Positions 16,972 through 26,102 of a stretch of 64,000 nt of DNA are shown here, in pieces. This DNA is from an uncultured Sulfitobacter sp. GTDB lineage: Bacteria; Pseudomonadota; Alphaproteobacteria; Rhodobacterales; Rhodobacteraceae. The stretch lies in contig CANMXJ010000004.1 of the NCBI GenBank assembly GCA_947501805.1, forward strand, positions 1 to 64,000, in the 5' to 3' direction. Each line of letters starts with the position of its first letter. The first letter of the stretch is position 1. Under the pieces are notes generated by a model, which saw only the letters and a program-made list of their open reading frames with translations, had not been told where the DNA came from and searched no databases. Both the position numbers and the translations under genes were made by a program.

Positions 16972-18956
16972 TGGCTGATCTTACAAGCGAAATCGACGTC
17001 AGCGCCAACGCGGGGCAGGGACCAAGCCGCAAAATGGTCGCGCTGGTCTTTGTAATCCTTGCTGTAGTGCTGACAGCCCTGCAATACATGAGCCTTTTGC
17101 CTGCGGCCCTGTTCCGCCTGCCCGAGAGTATGGTGCCACCTTTTGCCATCTGGCTGGATGCGATCTTTAACTTTGTCAAAGATGATCTGGGGCTTTTAAA
17201 ACTGACCCGTTGGCTGACCGAGGGTCTGCAGTGGTTGCTAGATGCAACGGGTAATTTGCTCTATGGCAAGCGCCGTTGGCCAAACCTTGGCCCAATTCCA
17301 TGGACCTCGATTGCCGCTGTTGCAGGCGTGATTGGTTATTATCTGGGTGGCTGGCGTATGGCGGCACTTGCTGCCGGCACATTCACGTGGACCGCGCTGA
17401 TCGGTCAGTGGAAGATCGCCATGGAAACCATGTCTGTACTGGTTGTCGCGGCACCTTTGGCTTTTGTGATCGGGATCACGTTGGGCATCATTGCTTGGCG
17501 CCGCCCGTGGGTGGATCGCGCGTTGAAGCCGATCCTCTCCGTGCTGCAAACCTTGCCGTTCTTTACCTATCTTTTGCCAGCGGTGATCTTCTTCAAAGTA
17601 GGCCCGACTGCGGGTGCTGTGGCGACGACGATCTATGCCATTCCGCCCATGATCCTTATGACAACACTTGGTCTTCAAAAGGTGTCGCCTGAGGTGGTTG
17701 AGGCTGGCAATATGAGTGGCTGCACCAAATGGCAGCTGCTGCGTCATGTGTACCTTCCGTCAGCGCGCACCGAAATTCTGGTGGGCGTGAACCAGGTTAT
17801 TATGTTGTGTCTGGCGATGGTTGTTCTGACGGCCTTTATCGGTATGCCGGGGCTTGGTGCCAAATTGCTTGCGATGATGGGCAGCTTCAAACTGGGCCGT
17901 TCCTTTGAAATTGGTGTGACGATTGTCTTGCTGGCGGTAACGCTGGACCGGATGTCGAAGGCGTGGGTGGTCAAGCAGCCCCAGCACTTTGAAAAAGGCA
18001 CACCTTGGTGGAAAAGACATATGACGCTGGTCTTGGCTGTCGTTTTGTTCTTTTTCTTTGTGCTGGTGGCCAAAGTGATCCCCGAAGCCCAAACGCTCGG
18101 CCGGACACAGAACTTCAGTCAGGGCAAGGAACTGGACAATCTGATCAAAGGGTTCCTGAACATCGAAGCTGTGAAAGCCACAACTTACTTTCTGCGGGCC
18201 TTCCTGAACGTGCAGGTTTTGATCCCGTTCCGCAACTTCCTGTTGTCGATCCCGACACCTGCACTGATCTTGCTGATAACGGCCTTTGCACTCTATCTGG
18301 GCGGGCGTCGGCAGGGTATTCTGGCGGCTGTCTTCTTTAGCTTTGTTGCGCTGTCGGGCTGGTGGGATCGCTCTGTGATCACGCTGTATTCCGTGATTTC
18401 TGCGGTGTCCCTTGCGGCGATCATCGGTTTGCCCCTTGCAATCGTCGCAGCGCGCACGGACCGCTGGTCACAACGTATGCTACTGGTGTGTGATACTGCT
18501 CAGACGTTCCCGAGCTTTGTCTATCTGATCCCGGCAATCATGCTGTTTGGTATCACCGACATTGCTGTGATCTTCTCGATCCTGATCTTCGCCATGGTAC
18601 CACTGGTGCGCTACACAATCGAAGGATTGCGTACTGTTCCGCTGGAAATGACCGAAGCTGCGGATATGGCGGGGGCAACACGCATGCAAAAACTGTTCAG
18701 TGTGCAACTGCCACTGGCGCTGCCGGTGATGGCTGTCGGGTTCAACCAGGCTATTATGTTTGCGTTCTTTATGGTGATCATCGCAGCCTTTATCGGTACG
18801 CAGGATCTGGGACAGGAACTGCAACGCACGTTGGCCGGGACTGACATGGGCAAGAACTTTGTCCTTGGTATCTGTGTGGCCTTGATGGCACTGACCTTTG
18901 ACATGACTTTGATGAAATGGGCGGAAGACAGAAAACGCACATTGGGGCTTGGTTAA
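16971..18956 (+). CDS. proW: Fused tandem permease of a betaine-type ABC importer
   Basis: 661 aa, about twice a usual ProW. Two permease units lie in one chain. The first is around 145-345 with coupling segment VVEAGNMSGCTKWQLLRHVY near 242-261. The second is in the last third with TEAADMAGATRMQKLFSVQL. Each is followed by GVNQ or GFNQ, as in ABC permeases of this class. A region of extra helices and a linker (LGRTQNFSQGKELDN) joins them. One polypeptide would therefore form the whole membrane channel. It is last in the operon, with a hairpin 14 nt after the stop. Confidence 0.9.
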   Translation: MADLTSEIDVSANAGQGPSRKMVALVFVILAVVLTALQYMSLLPAALFRLPESMVPPFAIWLDAIFNFVKDDLGLLKLTRWLTEGLQWLLDATGNLLYGKRRWPNLGPIPWTSIAAVAGVIGYYLGGWRMAALAAGTFTWTALIGQWKIAMETMSVLVVAAPLAFVIGITLGIIAWRRPWVDRALKPILSVLQTLPFFTYLLPAVIFFKVGPTAGAVATTIYAIPPMILMTTLGLQKVSPEVVEAGNMSGCTKWQLLRHVYLPSARTEILVGVNQVIMLCLAMVVLTAFIGMPGLGAKLLAMMGSFKLGRSFEIGVTIVLLAVTLDRMSKAWVVKQPQHFEKGTPWWKRHMTLVLAVVLFFFFVLVAKVIPEAQTLGRTQNFSQGKELDNLIKGFLNIEAVKATTYFLRAFLNVQVLIPFRNFLLSIPTPALILLITAFALYLGGRRQGILAAVFFSFVALSGWWDRSVITLYSVISAVSLAAIIGLPLAIVAARTDRWSQRMLLVCDTAQTFPSFVYLIPAIMLFGITDIAVIFSILIFAMVPLVRYTIEGLRTVPLEMTEAADMAGATRMQKLFSVQLPLALPVMAVGFNQAIMFAFFMVIIAAFIGTQDLGQELQRTLAGTDMGKNFVLGICVALMALTFDMTLMKWAEDRKRTLGLG

Positions 18957-18969
18957 GCGGGTACATGGA

Positions 18970-18998
18970 CCGGAAACGCACAATAGCTGCGTTTCCGG
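18970..18998 (+). terminator. Terminator after proW
   Basis: A perfect 11-bp stem CCGGAAACGCA / TGCGTTTCCGG around a 7-nt loop, followed by CATCCCCTTTATT, a modest T-rich stretch. It closes the transporter operon. Confidence 0.7.
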
Positions 18999-19149
18999 CA
19001 TCCCCTTTATTACATAATACTTATTATACGAGTCTTGCTATGGCTAAAATGCATGGCCCCATTGGCTAATCCTGTGTCAATGGTCGCGCAATGCTGGACA
19101 GCTGCACGCTGGCGGCTTTAACTGATTGCACCCAATGTGCGAGCTTCCC

Positions 19150-19590
19150 ATGTCTTCTGTCCTGATTCTCAACGGTCCCAATCTCAACCTGCTTGGTACA
19201 CGCCAACCCGCAGTTTACGGTGCCACAACGCTAGCGGATGTAGAAAAGATGTGTCGTGATGCCGGAGAACGCCTTGGGCTCACCATCGGTTTTGAACAAA
19301 GCAATCATGAAGGAATGCTTGTAGATCAGATACATGCAGCCAAAAGCTCATACGCTGCCATCGTGCTGAACGCTGGTGCTTACACGCACACCTCTATCGC
19401 GTTGATGGATGCCATCTCTTCTGTCGAATTGCCGGTGGTTGAAGTGCATCTGAGCAATATCCACGCCCGCGAAGCATTCCGGCACACATCCTATATCGCC
19501 CCGGTGGCGGTTGGGCAGATTTGTGGATTCGGTGCCAAGAGCTATGTGTTGGCCCTTGAGGCACTTGCAGAACGACTGATAGCTCCATGA
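19150..19590 (+). CDS. aroQ: Type II 3-dehydroquinate dehydratase
   Basis: 146 aa, the usual length for the small dodecameric enzyme of the shikimate pathway (3-dehydroquinate to 3-dehydroshikimate). Seen: ILNGPNLNLLGTRQP at the N-terminus, FEQSNHEGMLVDQIH, VLNAGAYTHTSIALMDA, and EVHLSNIHAREAFRHTS with the catalytic His region. The start MSSVLIL at 19150 is preferred because upstream TTG and ATG codons would add non-family residues. The ribosome site is weak. The stop overlaps the LuxR-type gene (ATGA), so the two are translationally coupled. Confidence 0.95.
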   Translation: MSSVLILNGPNLNLLGTRQPAVYGATTLADVEKMCRDAGERLGLTIGFEQSNHEGMLVDQIHAAKSSYAAIVLNAGAYTHTSIALMDAISSVELPVVEVHLSNIHAREAFRHTSYIAPVAVGQICGFGAKSYVLALEALAERLIAP

Positions 19591-20342
19591 GTTTACGTGA
19601 TTATTTGCATTTCATCGCGCGCTGCCCCTCGATTGAGGAGCTATGGGAAGCGCATACCGAAAAGATGAACAGCTACGGCTTTGATCGCCTGATCTATGGT
19701 TTTACCCGTTATCGGACTTCTACGTCGCTGGGCGATCCCGAGGATTTTGTGATCCTGACCAACCATAGTGTTGAATTTACGGATGAGTTTCTGGGAAACG
19801 GTCTCTATGCCCATTCGCCGATGGTGCGTTGGGCTTTGGCCAATGATGGTGCCTGTAGTTGGACTGTCTTGCATGACATGGTACGCGAAAAGGTAATGAC
19901 CCCGTCTGAGCAACGTGTATTGGAATTCAATCAGCGCATGAATGTGTTTGCGGGCTATACGGTGAGTTTCAAGTCAATCTCTGCGCGCTCCAAAGGCGCG
20001 ATTGCGTTAACGGCGCGTGCAGATATCAGTCAAGAGGACATTGACGGCGTTTGGGCGGAACATGGTAACGATATCAAGCTGATGAACGACATTGCGCACC
20101 TGAAAATCCTGACCCTGCCCTATACGGCACCCAACCGCGTGTTAACCAAACGCCAGCGCGAGGCGCTGGAATGGGTTGGTGACGGCAAAACGATGCAGGA
20201 CATTGCGTTGTTGATGGGGCTGACGTCGGCCACCGTGGAAAAGCATCTGCGACTTGCCCGCGAGGCGCTGTCGGTTGAAACCACAGCCCAAGCCGTCCTC
20301 AAGGCGGCGTTTGCGAACCAGATGTTTGTTCTGGATGCCTGA
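19587..20342 (+). CDS. LuxR-type regulator without the canonical AHL-pocket residues
   Basis: 251 aa. The N-terminal two thirds have the autoinducer-binding domain pattern (YGFDRLIYGFTRYR, LYAHSPMVRWAL, CSWTVLHD). The C-terminus is a LuxR/GerE helix-turn-helix (LTKRQREALEWVGDGKTMQ, then GLTSATVEKHLRLAREAL). In AHL receptors a Trp, a Tyr and an Asp-Pro pair contact the ligand; here the Asp-Pro position reads Ser-Pro and the Trp before it appears replaced by Phe (DEFLGNG). The pocket Trp of CSWT remains. No luxI gene is nearby. A solo receptor with another ligand is likely. Confidence 0.85.
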   Translation: MSLRDYLHFIARCPSIEELWEAHTEKMNSYGFDRLIYGFTRYRTSTSLGDPEDFVILTNHSVEFTDEFLGNGLYAHSPMVRWALANDGACSWTVLHDMVREKVMTPSEQRVLEFNQRMNVFAGYTVSFKSISARSKGAIALTARADISQEDIDGVWAEHGNDIKLMNDIAHLKILTLPYTAPNRVLTKRQREALEWVGDGKTMQDIALLMGLTSATVEKHLRLAREALSVETTAQAVLKAAFANQMFVLDA

Positions 20343-20525
20343 AAAACCTCAAATCTGACGTTTCTTCGGGTTTCTTCCCCTTGATTTTGCGCAGAGGTAA
20401 GGAATCCCCTACTCGCAATTTAGTCCGTGTTGACGCAAGGTGAACCCGTTGCCGATCATTGGTTAAACCAAGGGAACAACGGCTCATAACTCCTTGTGAT
20501 TGCAAGGCTCTTGTGAGCACCGGAC

Positions 20526-21437
20526 TCAGCGGAGCCTATTTTTCGGCTCTGCTGGCCGGACCTCTTCGCCAGTATTGCCAAATTCAAGCCACCGGCGTGC
20601 GTCCTCGCTTAGATGGGACTTCATAACGTGTTCATAGCCGTCTAATTGCGCCGCATTTAACCGGCCCTGCCATTTGCCGCTGCTGCCGCTTTGGAAAAAC
20701 GCGCTGTCCGATTTCATGAAACCCGTACCACCCCCCGGGGCATATCGCGCAGCGTTGGCTTTCATATGATCAAAACTTGCCGCGGTCATCAGGTCAGCCA
20801 TCAGGCCATCCGGATGAGACACCCCTAGCAGCCCTGCCACACGCGCAAATGTCTCAGCCAAATCGCGGCTCATATCGGCATAGTGAAACAGCGTGACGTT
20901 TGGCTGATCCGCAACTGCAAGGGCCGCCTGATAATGCTGAATGATATGGGCCAATGGCATCGCATCCATATCAAACCCTTCGGCAGCCCCATCCAGAAAA
21001 CGCTTGAAGGTCCTGTCATCGTCCCCTTCTGGGTAGAACATGTCATACAGTTTCAATGGAATATTGCGGATATGGTTGCGAAACGAAAAATGCGCATCCA
21101 GCGGGTGACGAAAAACGCAGATGTATTGCGCATGTTGATCCAGCGGCAGACCATCCATCGGCGTATGGCTTTTCATGCAGCGGCGATGTTGCATATCTTC
21201 GATGCGCGCCGCGACATCTTCGATTTCCCGCATGCGGATGTCGACCCACGGCATCTTTATCGACACATCGGTTTTGACCTCAGGGTCGCCAGACAGGAGC
21301 AGTGCGATGATCGTCTGCATCCATGTGGTGCCGCTTTTGGGCGGGGTCACAACAAAAACGTCATCGGGTCTGATCCGCACCATATCCCATCGCCGGCTGT
21401 CGCTCAGTCCGCCAATGTAGCGCTTTCGGTGTGCCAT
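20526..21437 (-). CDS. PAPS-dependent sulfotransferase
   Basis: 303 aa of the cytosolic sulfotransferase family (PF00685). The 5'-phosphosulfate loop is VTPPKSGTTWMQ at about 29-40, the catalytic His lies in KSHTPMDGLP, the 3'-phosphate segment is CVFRHPLDAHFSFRNH, and the C-terminal GSSGKWQGRLN corresponds to the RKGxxGDWKN motif. It would move sulfate from PAPS to a hydroxyl or amine of an unknown small molecule. It stands alone: convergent to the LuxR-type gene and upstream of nothing on its strand. The acceptor cannot be guessed from context. Confidence 0.88.
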   Translation of the reverse strand: MAHRKRYIGGLSDSRRWDMVRIRPDDVFVVTPPKSGTTWMQTIIALLLSGDPEVKTDVSIKMPWVDIRMREIEDVAARIEDMQHRRCMKSHTPMDGLPLDQHAQYICVFRHPLDAHFSFRNHIRNIPLKLYDMFYPEGDDDRTFKRFLDGAAEGFDMDAMPLAHIIQHYQAALAVADQPNVTLFHYADMSRDLAETFARVAGLLGVSHPDGLMADLMTAASFDHMKANAARYAPGGGTGFMKSDSAFFQSGSSGKWQGRLNAAQLDGYEHVMKSHLSEDARRWLEFGNTGEEVRPAEPKNRLR

Positions 21438-21497
21438 GTGATGCTGTCCCTACTCTGCATCACCAGCAAAGAGCAAAGCTCACCATCACGCAACAGA

Positions 21498-21524
21498 AAA
21501 GGGGCGCAGCAGATGTGCGCCCCT
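21498..21524 (-). terminator. Terminator of the rpsB-tsf operon
   Basis: GGGGCGCA / TGCGCCCC, an 8-bp stem with a 7-nt loop (21501-21523), followed on the minus strand by TTTTCTGTT. It lies 26 nt after the tsf stop. Confidence 0.85.
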
Positions 21525-21549
21525 TCTACAAACTCTACGATCGGTTGGC

Positions 21550-22425
21550 TTAGGCCTGACCGACTTTAGCAACCTCGGCTGCGAAGTCTTCTTTGACAAC
21601 TTCGATGCCTTCACCAACTTCGAGGCGGACAAAACCGGTGATGGTTGCGCCTGCTTCGCTGGCTGCGTCAGCGACAGTCACGTCAGGGTTGATGACGAAC
21701 TGCTGGTTCAGCAATGTCACTTCTGACATGTACTTTTTCATGCGGCCTACAATCATCTTTTCGATCACGGCTTCCGGCTTGCCGGACTCGCGGGCGATGT
21801 CCATCTGGACCTGCTTTTCTTTCTCAACCACTGCCGGGTCAAGATCCGCTTCGGACAGGGACGCAGGGTTTGTCGCTGCGATGTGCATTGCGATCTGCTT
21901 GCCAAAGGCTTCGTCGCCGCCGGTCATTGCGACCAGAACGCCGATGTTACCCATGCCGGGTGCCGCTGCGTTGTGCACGTAAGACACCACCACGTCGCCG
22001 TCGATGGCTTGCATGCGGCGCACGGACATGTTTTCGCCAATCACAGCAACAGCGTCTGTCACCGTCTGCTCAACGGACTTGCCGCCCATGTCAGCCGCTT
22101 TCAACGCGTCGATGTCTGCAGCACCCAATGCAACCTCGGCAATACCGGCAACCATTTTCTGGAAGTCCGCGTTTTTGCCAACGAAGTCTGTTTCAGAGTT
22201 CACTTCAACCGCAACGCCGTGGCCGCCGTCGACCTTAACCGCAACCAGACCTTCTGCTGCTGTACGACCGGATTTTTTGGCCGCTTTGGCCAGACCCTTG
22301 GTGCGCAGCCAGTCAACCGCTGCGTCCATGTCGCCATTGTTTTCGGTCAACGCCTTTTTGGCGTCCATCATGCCTGCGCCGGTGCTGTCGCGCAGTTCTT
22401 TGACCATAGATGCTGTAATCGCCAT
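21550..22425 (-). CDS. tsf: Translation elongation factor Ts
   Basis: 291 aa. N-terminal UBA-like domain with [20 protein letters not shown], then the nucleotide-exchange core signature [10 protein letters not shown] (about 76-85). EF-Ts regenerates EF-Tu-GTP. AAAGGAG lies 9 nt before the ATG. It follows rpsB by 88 nt in the conserved rpsB-tsf order and ends at a strong terminator. Internal Ala/Val-rich segments are normal for alphaproteobacterial EF-Ts. Confidence 0.98.
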   Translation of the reverse strand: MAITASMVKELRDSTGAGMMDAKKALTENNGDMDAAVDWLRTKGLAKAAKKSGRTAAEGLVAVKVDGGHGVAVEVNSETDFVGKNADFQKMVAGIAEVALGAADIDALKAADMGGKSVEQTVTDAVAVIGENMSVRRMQAIDGDVVVSYVHNAAAPGMGNIGVLVAMTGGDEAFGKQIAMHIAATNPASLSEADLDPAVVEKEKQVQMDIARESGKPEAVIEKMIVGRMKKYMSEVTLLNQQFVINPDVTVADAASEAGATITGFVRLEVGEGIEVVKEDFAAEVAKVGQA

Positions 22426-22513
22426 CTTTTGGGTCTCCTTTAGGATTAGGAATGGGATTGAATGAGGCAGGTCATCCCTGCCCCATAAATCGTGTCAGGC
22501 CCGAAACCTTGCC

Positions 22514-23308
22514 TTAGGCGGCAGGTGTTTCGGCAGGTGCGTCAGCAGCAGCTTCTTCAGCAAGTGCTTCCTCGACCGGTGCTTCTTCCATTGCGCCCAG
22601 ATCAACACCGGCAGCGCCCAATTGTGCGGACATGCCGTCCAGAGCAGCGCGTGCAGCCAGATCGGTGTACAATGCAATGGCACGTGCCGCGTCATCGTTG
22701 CCCGGGATCAGATAGTCGATACCGTCTGGTGAGCAGTTGGTGTCAACCACAGCCACAACCGGAATGCCAAGCTTGTTGGCTTCGGCAATTGCTAGCGCTT
22801 CTTTTTTCACGTCGATGACGAAAATCAGGTCAGGACGACCACCCATTTCACGGATGCCACCCAAAGACGCTTCAAGCTTGCTCTGGTCACGTTCCATGCC
22901 CAGACGCTCTTTCTTGGTCAGACCTTCAAAGCCGCGCTCGGACTGCTCGTCGATGGACTTCAGACGCTGGATGGACTTGGACACGGTCTGCCAGTTGGTC
23001 AGCGTGCCACCAAGCCAACGGTGGTTCATGTAATACTGTGCGCATTTCTCTGCGGCATCGGCGATCGGGCCTGCGGCCTGACGCTTGGTGCCAACGAAAA
23101 GAATGCTGCCGCCTTTGGCAACTGTGTCACGGATGACTTTCAGCGCATCGTCCAGCATTGGAACGGTCTGTGTCAGGTCCATGATGTGAATGCCGTTACG
23201 TGCGCCGTAGATGTACGGACCCATACGTGGGTTCCAGCGCTGCGTCTGGTGGCCAAAGTGTACGCCTGCTTCAAGCAGCTGACGCATGGAGAACTCAGGA
23301 AGAGCCAT
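22514..23308 (-). CDS. rpsB: Ribosomal protein S2
   Basis: 264 aa. Family segments: [20 protein letters not shown] near the start, [32 protein letters not shown] and [26 protein letters not shown]. The C-terminal about 30 residues are an Ala/Glu/Pro-rich tail seen in many alphaproteobacterial S2 proteins. The ribosome site is GGAAAGG. The 263-nt region upstream (23309-23571) should hold the promoter and any autoregulatory leader, but no known leader RNA was recognised there. Confidence 0.98.
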   Translation of the reverse strand: MALPEFSMRQLLEAGVHFGHQTQRWNPRMGPYIYGARNGIHIMDLTQTVPMLDDALKVIRDTVAKGGSILFVGTKRQAAGPIADAAEKCAQYYMNHRWLGGTLTNWQTVSKSIQRLKSIDEQSERGFEGLTKKERLGMERDQSKLEASLGGIREMGGRPDLIFVIDVKKEALAIAEANKLGIPVVAVVDTNCSPDGIDYLIPGNDDAARAIALYTDLAARAALDGMSAQLGAAGVDLGAMEEAPVEEALAEEAAADAPAETPAA

Positions 23309-23571
23309 GTCGTTATACCTTTCCGGTTTAGCCTCATCGGGGGTATGACAGAGGTTTCTGCCAACCGGCGGACGTTTTGGGATTTCTCCCCAAAAGGCCC
23401 AACCCCGACTGCGGGTTTAAGTACGCGCCTCTTAGGACAGAGAGCCCAACGTTGCAAGGGGCAAAGGCGCATGTTTGCAAGAGCTGTCGCAACGGTCGCG
23501 CAATTTCATTAGACAGGTCGCGCTTTTCGGCCCAGACTTGCGCCTGATGGGGATTTTTTCAAGGATTTGTT

Positions 23572-24141
23572 ATGTACACCCGCGCTCTGACCATTGCGAC
23601 CCTCTTGGCCGCAACTTCGGCATTTGCACAACCGCTCACGTTGACGCCCGCTGATCCGCAACCGGATGGTGCTAAATTGAGGCCCGGTCTGGCTGTATCA
23701 TATGCGTACCCTGATGATGTGCGCACTTTGGAAGATGCCAACAGCGCGTTATCCTCGGCGCAGCCCGGACCCGCGCTTCGGGGGTTGTCTTACGAACCGA
23801 ACAACGAGGGTGATCTGACGCTGACGTCCAGGAAGGCCACAAAAGTTGCTGCTGCAATCAGTGGTTTCATCCGGTTTGACGACGTCGGTACCTTCGAAGT
23901 TGATATGGTCAGCAATGATGGCATCGTGGCCAGTATCGGCGGTCAGCAAGTCGGATTGTACGACGGCGTGCATGCCTGTGAACCAGCCGGTGTGCAGGAA
24001 GTGGTCGTGCCGGAAGTTGGCTGGTATGCCATTGATATCACCTATTTCCAGCGCAAGGGCGGGGCGTGCCTTGCAATGGACTGGAACGTCGGTGGTGGTA
24101 TGGAACCGGTACCGGACGATGTTTTTGCTCATATAAAATGA
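23572..24141 (+). CDS. Secreted PA14-like domain protein
   Basis: 189 aa with a clear signal peptide (cleavage near TSAFA-QP, residue 20). The mature part contains RPGLAVSYAYPDDV, then SGFIRFDDVGTFEVDMVSNDG and GWYAIDITYFQRKGGACLAMDWNVG, a beta-rich pattern like the PA14 carbohydrate-associated fold (a region exposed to solvent that reads disk-like D-D-x-x-x-x-D-G-x-x). Two cysteines (CEPAG, ACLAM) could form a disulfide in the periplasm. AAGGA precedes the ATG. Single gene; 3 nt separate it from the convergent olsA stop. Ligand unknown. Confidence 0.7.
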   Translation: MYTRALTIATLLAATSAFAQPLTLTPADPQPDGAKLRPGLAVSYAYPDDVRTLEDANSALSSAQPGPALRGLSYEPNNEGDLTLTSRKATKVAAAISGFIRFDDVGTFEVDMVSNDGIVASIGGQQVGLYDGVHACEPAGVQEVVVPEVGWYAIDITYFQRKGGACLAMDWNVGGGMEPVPDDVFAHIK

Positions 24142-24144
24142 AGT

Positions 24145-24972
24145 CTAGCGCGCGGCAGTGATGTGCCCTGCCCGCACAGTTTCCTCACACGCTTTGGCCA
24201 GCGCCTTGCGGTTGTCGAAATCGGCGACTGTCAGTGGGTTGTGATAGATAACCTCGACCAAACCCTGCTGTGCGGGTGCCAGCGTGATCAGCAGATGTGC
24301 GCCAAAAGACATGTCACCCCACCAACCATAGAACCTGCGTTCGTGTCCTTCGGGGGCATGATACCTGACAGACACCGGTTGCACCGCAATCACGTCCTTC
24401 AACTCGGGTGCAAAGAACGACTGGAAGAGCGTTGTTTTAAAAGTCAAAACTTGCAAGCCGTCCGTACTGGTGCCTTCGGGAAAGAACAGCAATTTATGAC
24501 CAGCCAACAGGCGGTCCTGAAACATCTGTGTCTGTTCCCGCGCCCGTGCCGGATTGCGCTCGACAAAGACGGTCCCTGTTGCACGGGCCAACCAACCGAT
24601 GCCGGGCCATCCTGCGACCTCTGATTTTGACACAAAGTATATCCGTTTGACCGCATTCAGCGCAAAAATATCCAGCCATGATGAATGGTTCGCTACAACT
24701 GCGCCGCGCTCTGTCATCGGCGTGCCACTAAAGCGGTGACGCAGCCCCATAATCCGCAACGCCCCGCGACAGACTGTCTGGGTTATGCGCGGTGTGACGG
24801 GTCTATGTAACCCGTAGAGGGGACGCTCGATCAGTCGCACCAGCAGCAGAATGATCAATCCGCCAAAAACCAACAAAAACAATGCAATTGCCCGCAATAC
24901 GACCCGCAGCCATCCTGCGGGGGTGATTTGTATGTGTTCGGGTGGCACATCACTTTGCCATGTTTTGCTCAT
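24145..24972 (-). CDS. olsA: 1-acyl-glycerol-3-phosphate / lyso-ornithine lipid acyltransferase
   Basis: 275-aa PlsC-family membrane acyltransferase. N-terminal hydrophobic helix at about 24-46, catalytic NHSSWLD (His96-x4-Asp101) and acceptor-binding FFPEGTS at 163-169. PlsC proteins add the second acyl chain to lysophosphatidate; OlsA members acylate lyso-ornithine lipid. Translational overlap (ATGA) with the OlsB-like gene upstream decides for OlsA. Ornithine lipids are phosphate-free membrane lipids, often raised under phosphate limitation. Confidence 0.88.
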   Translation of the reverse strand: MSKTWQSDVPPEHIQITPAGWLRVVLRAIALFLLVFGGLIILLLVRLIERPLYGLHRPVTPRITQTVCRGALRIMGLRHRFSGTPMTERGAVVANHSSWLDIFALNAVKRIYFVSKSEVAGWPGIGWLARATGTVFVERNPARAREQTQMFQDRLLAGHKLLFFPEGTSTDGLQVLTFKTTLFQSFFAPELKDVIAVQPVSVRYHAPEGHERRFYGWWGDMSFGAHLLITLAPAQQGLVEVIYHNPLTVADFDNRKALAKACEETVRAGHITAAR

Positions 24973-25808
24973 GCGCTTGTCCCGCCATAGATGCGTGCCT
25001 GTCGTTTCGACATGCGGGCAGTTTCCATGATCAGGCAGACATCGGTCGTATTGAACCTATGATCGACAAATGCGCCTTCGCCAACATAGCCACCAAGCCG
25101 CAGGTATGCTTTTATCAGGCTGGGAATTTGCACCATTGCCGACTTGGTGTCCAGATGATCTTTCTCAACCAAGTCCATGTTTTGAAATGACTTATCCAGG
25201 GCGCGGACGCGCAGTTCCACGGGGGCAAGGTGGCGTTGATGCAGCAGCGATAAAGGAGCAGCCAGTTTGGTGATATCCGTGCCATGAAAGCTTGCCACGC
25301 CAAACAGGATATCCACCTTATGCTCGCTCACATAGCGCGCAAGCGCAGACCACATGTGATACATTGCCGTGCCACCGCGAAAATCGGGGTGCAAGCAAGA
25401 GCGTCCCAGTTCCAGCAAACGCTGTCCGGTGGCAAGCAAGGGGGCCAGATCATATTCGGATGATGTGTAAAACCGCCCTGCCCGCGCAGCATTTTCCGCC
25501 AGCAGCAAGCGATACACCCCAGCGACCCTGTCTGACTTGCGATCAACCAGAAGGAGATGATCACAAAACGGGTCGAACATGTCCCGTTCTAGGCCTGCCG
25601 CGTGATCTACCAGTGGGCCGTCACCCCCCAATTCTTCAACAAAAACCTGATAGCGTAGCCGTTGGGATGCCTCCCGATCTTGGGCTGTGCGCGCCAACCT
25701 GACGTCAAACTCTGCTGAAACCGCTTCGATCATGGTAACTTGGGTGACCTTTTCTGCGCTTGGCTTGGGGGTGATACGTATTTGCCCGCCCGTTTGCAAC
25801 GCGGGCAT
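24969..25808 (-). CDS. olsB: L-ornithine N-alpha-acyltransferase
   Basis: About 279 aa from ATG at 25808; TTG at 25817 and ATG at 25733 are alternatives, and none has a strong ribosome site. GNAT-fold acyltransferase of the OlsB family: QRLRYQVFVEELG, DPFCDHLLLVDR, VAGVYRLLL, ELGRSCLHPDFRGG and SFHGTDITKLAAPLSLL. It makes lyso-ornithine lipid from 3-hydroxyacyl-ACP and ornithine. It is first of an olsB-olsA pair. No Pho box was identified upstream within the 81 nt to the next gene. Confidence 0.9.
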   Translation of the reverse strand: MPALQTGGQIRITPKPSAEKVTQVTMIEAVSAEFDVRLARTAQDREASQRLRYQVFVEELGGDGPLVDHAAGLERDMFDPFCDHLLLVDRKSDRVAGVYRLLLAENAARAGRFYTSSEYDLAPLLATGQRLLELGRSCLHPDFRGGTAMYHMWSALARYVSEHKVDILFGVASFHGTDITKLAAPLSLLHQRHLAPVELRVRALDKSFQNMDLVEKDHLDTKSAMVQIPSLIKAYLRLGGYVGEGAFVDHRFNTTDVCLIMETARMSKRQARIYGGTSA

Positions 25809-25889
25809 AATCGTCAAATGGGCATGCTTGGGTTGTATTTTTGCCGTAGTTTCCCGTCAGAATGAAAGTTAACCTTTTGACAACCATGT

Positions 25890-26072
25890 TCAGTCATCAA
25901 AGACCGGCATGAGCCCAACCCGAAAGCTGTCGATGACAACCTTGCCTTCATCCCGAAAGTTTACTGTCACTTTACCGGTGATGTTGCTTTGTACCTGTCC
26001 CACGCCCCAATCGGGTTGGCCGGGATGGCGCACCAGCATGCCGGGTGTCATCATCGCGTTAAGGTCGTCCAT
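25890..26072 (-). CDS. DUF3553 small protein
   Basis: 60 aa from ATG at 26072 with AGAGAGGAT upstream; a longer reading to 26924 is antisense to chpT and proA. The protein (GMLVRHPGQPDWGVGQVQS, VNFRDEGKVVI) matches DUF3553, a short beta-rich domain related to the UvrD C-terminal/CarD-like Tudor fold. It diverges from chpT with only 30 nt between the starts, an arrangement I associate with Rhodobacterales. Function unknown. Confidence 0.85.
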   Translation of the reverse strand: MDDLNAMMTPGMLVRHPGQPDWGVGQVQSNITGKVTVNFRDEGKVVIDSFRVGLMPVFDD

Positions 26073-26102
26073 CAGTCTATCCTCTCTGGCATGGTGGTCG
26101 GC

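Noticed and set aside
20343..20525. tRNA-like CTCATAA loop near 20480
   Set aside because: No pairing stems around it and no T-arm. Not a tRNA.
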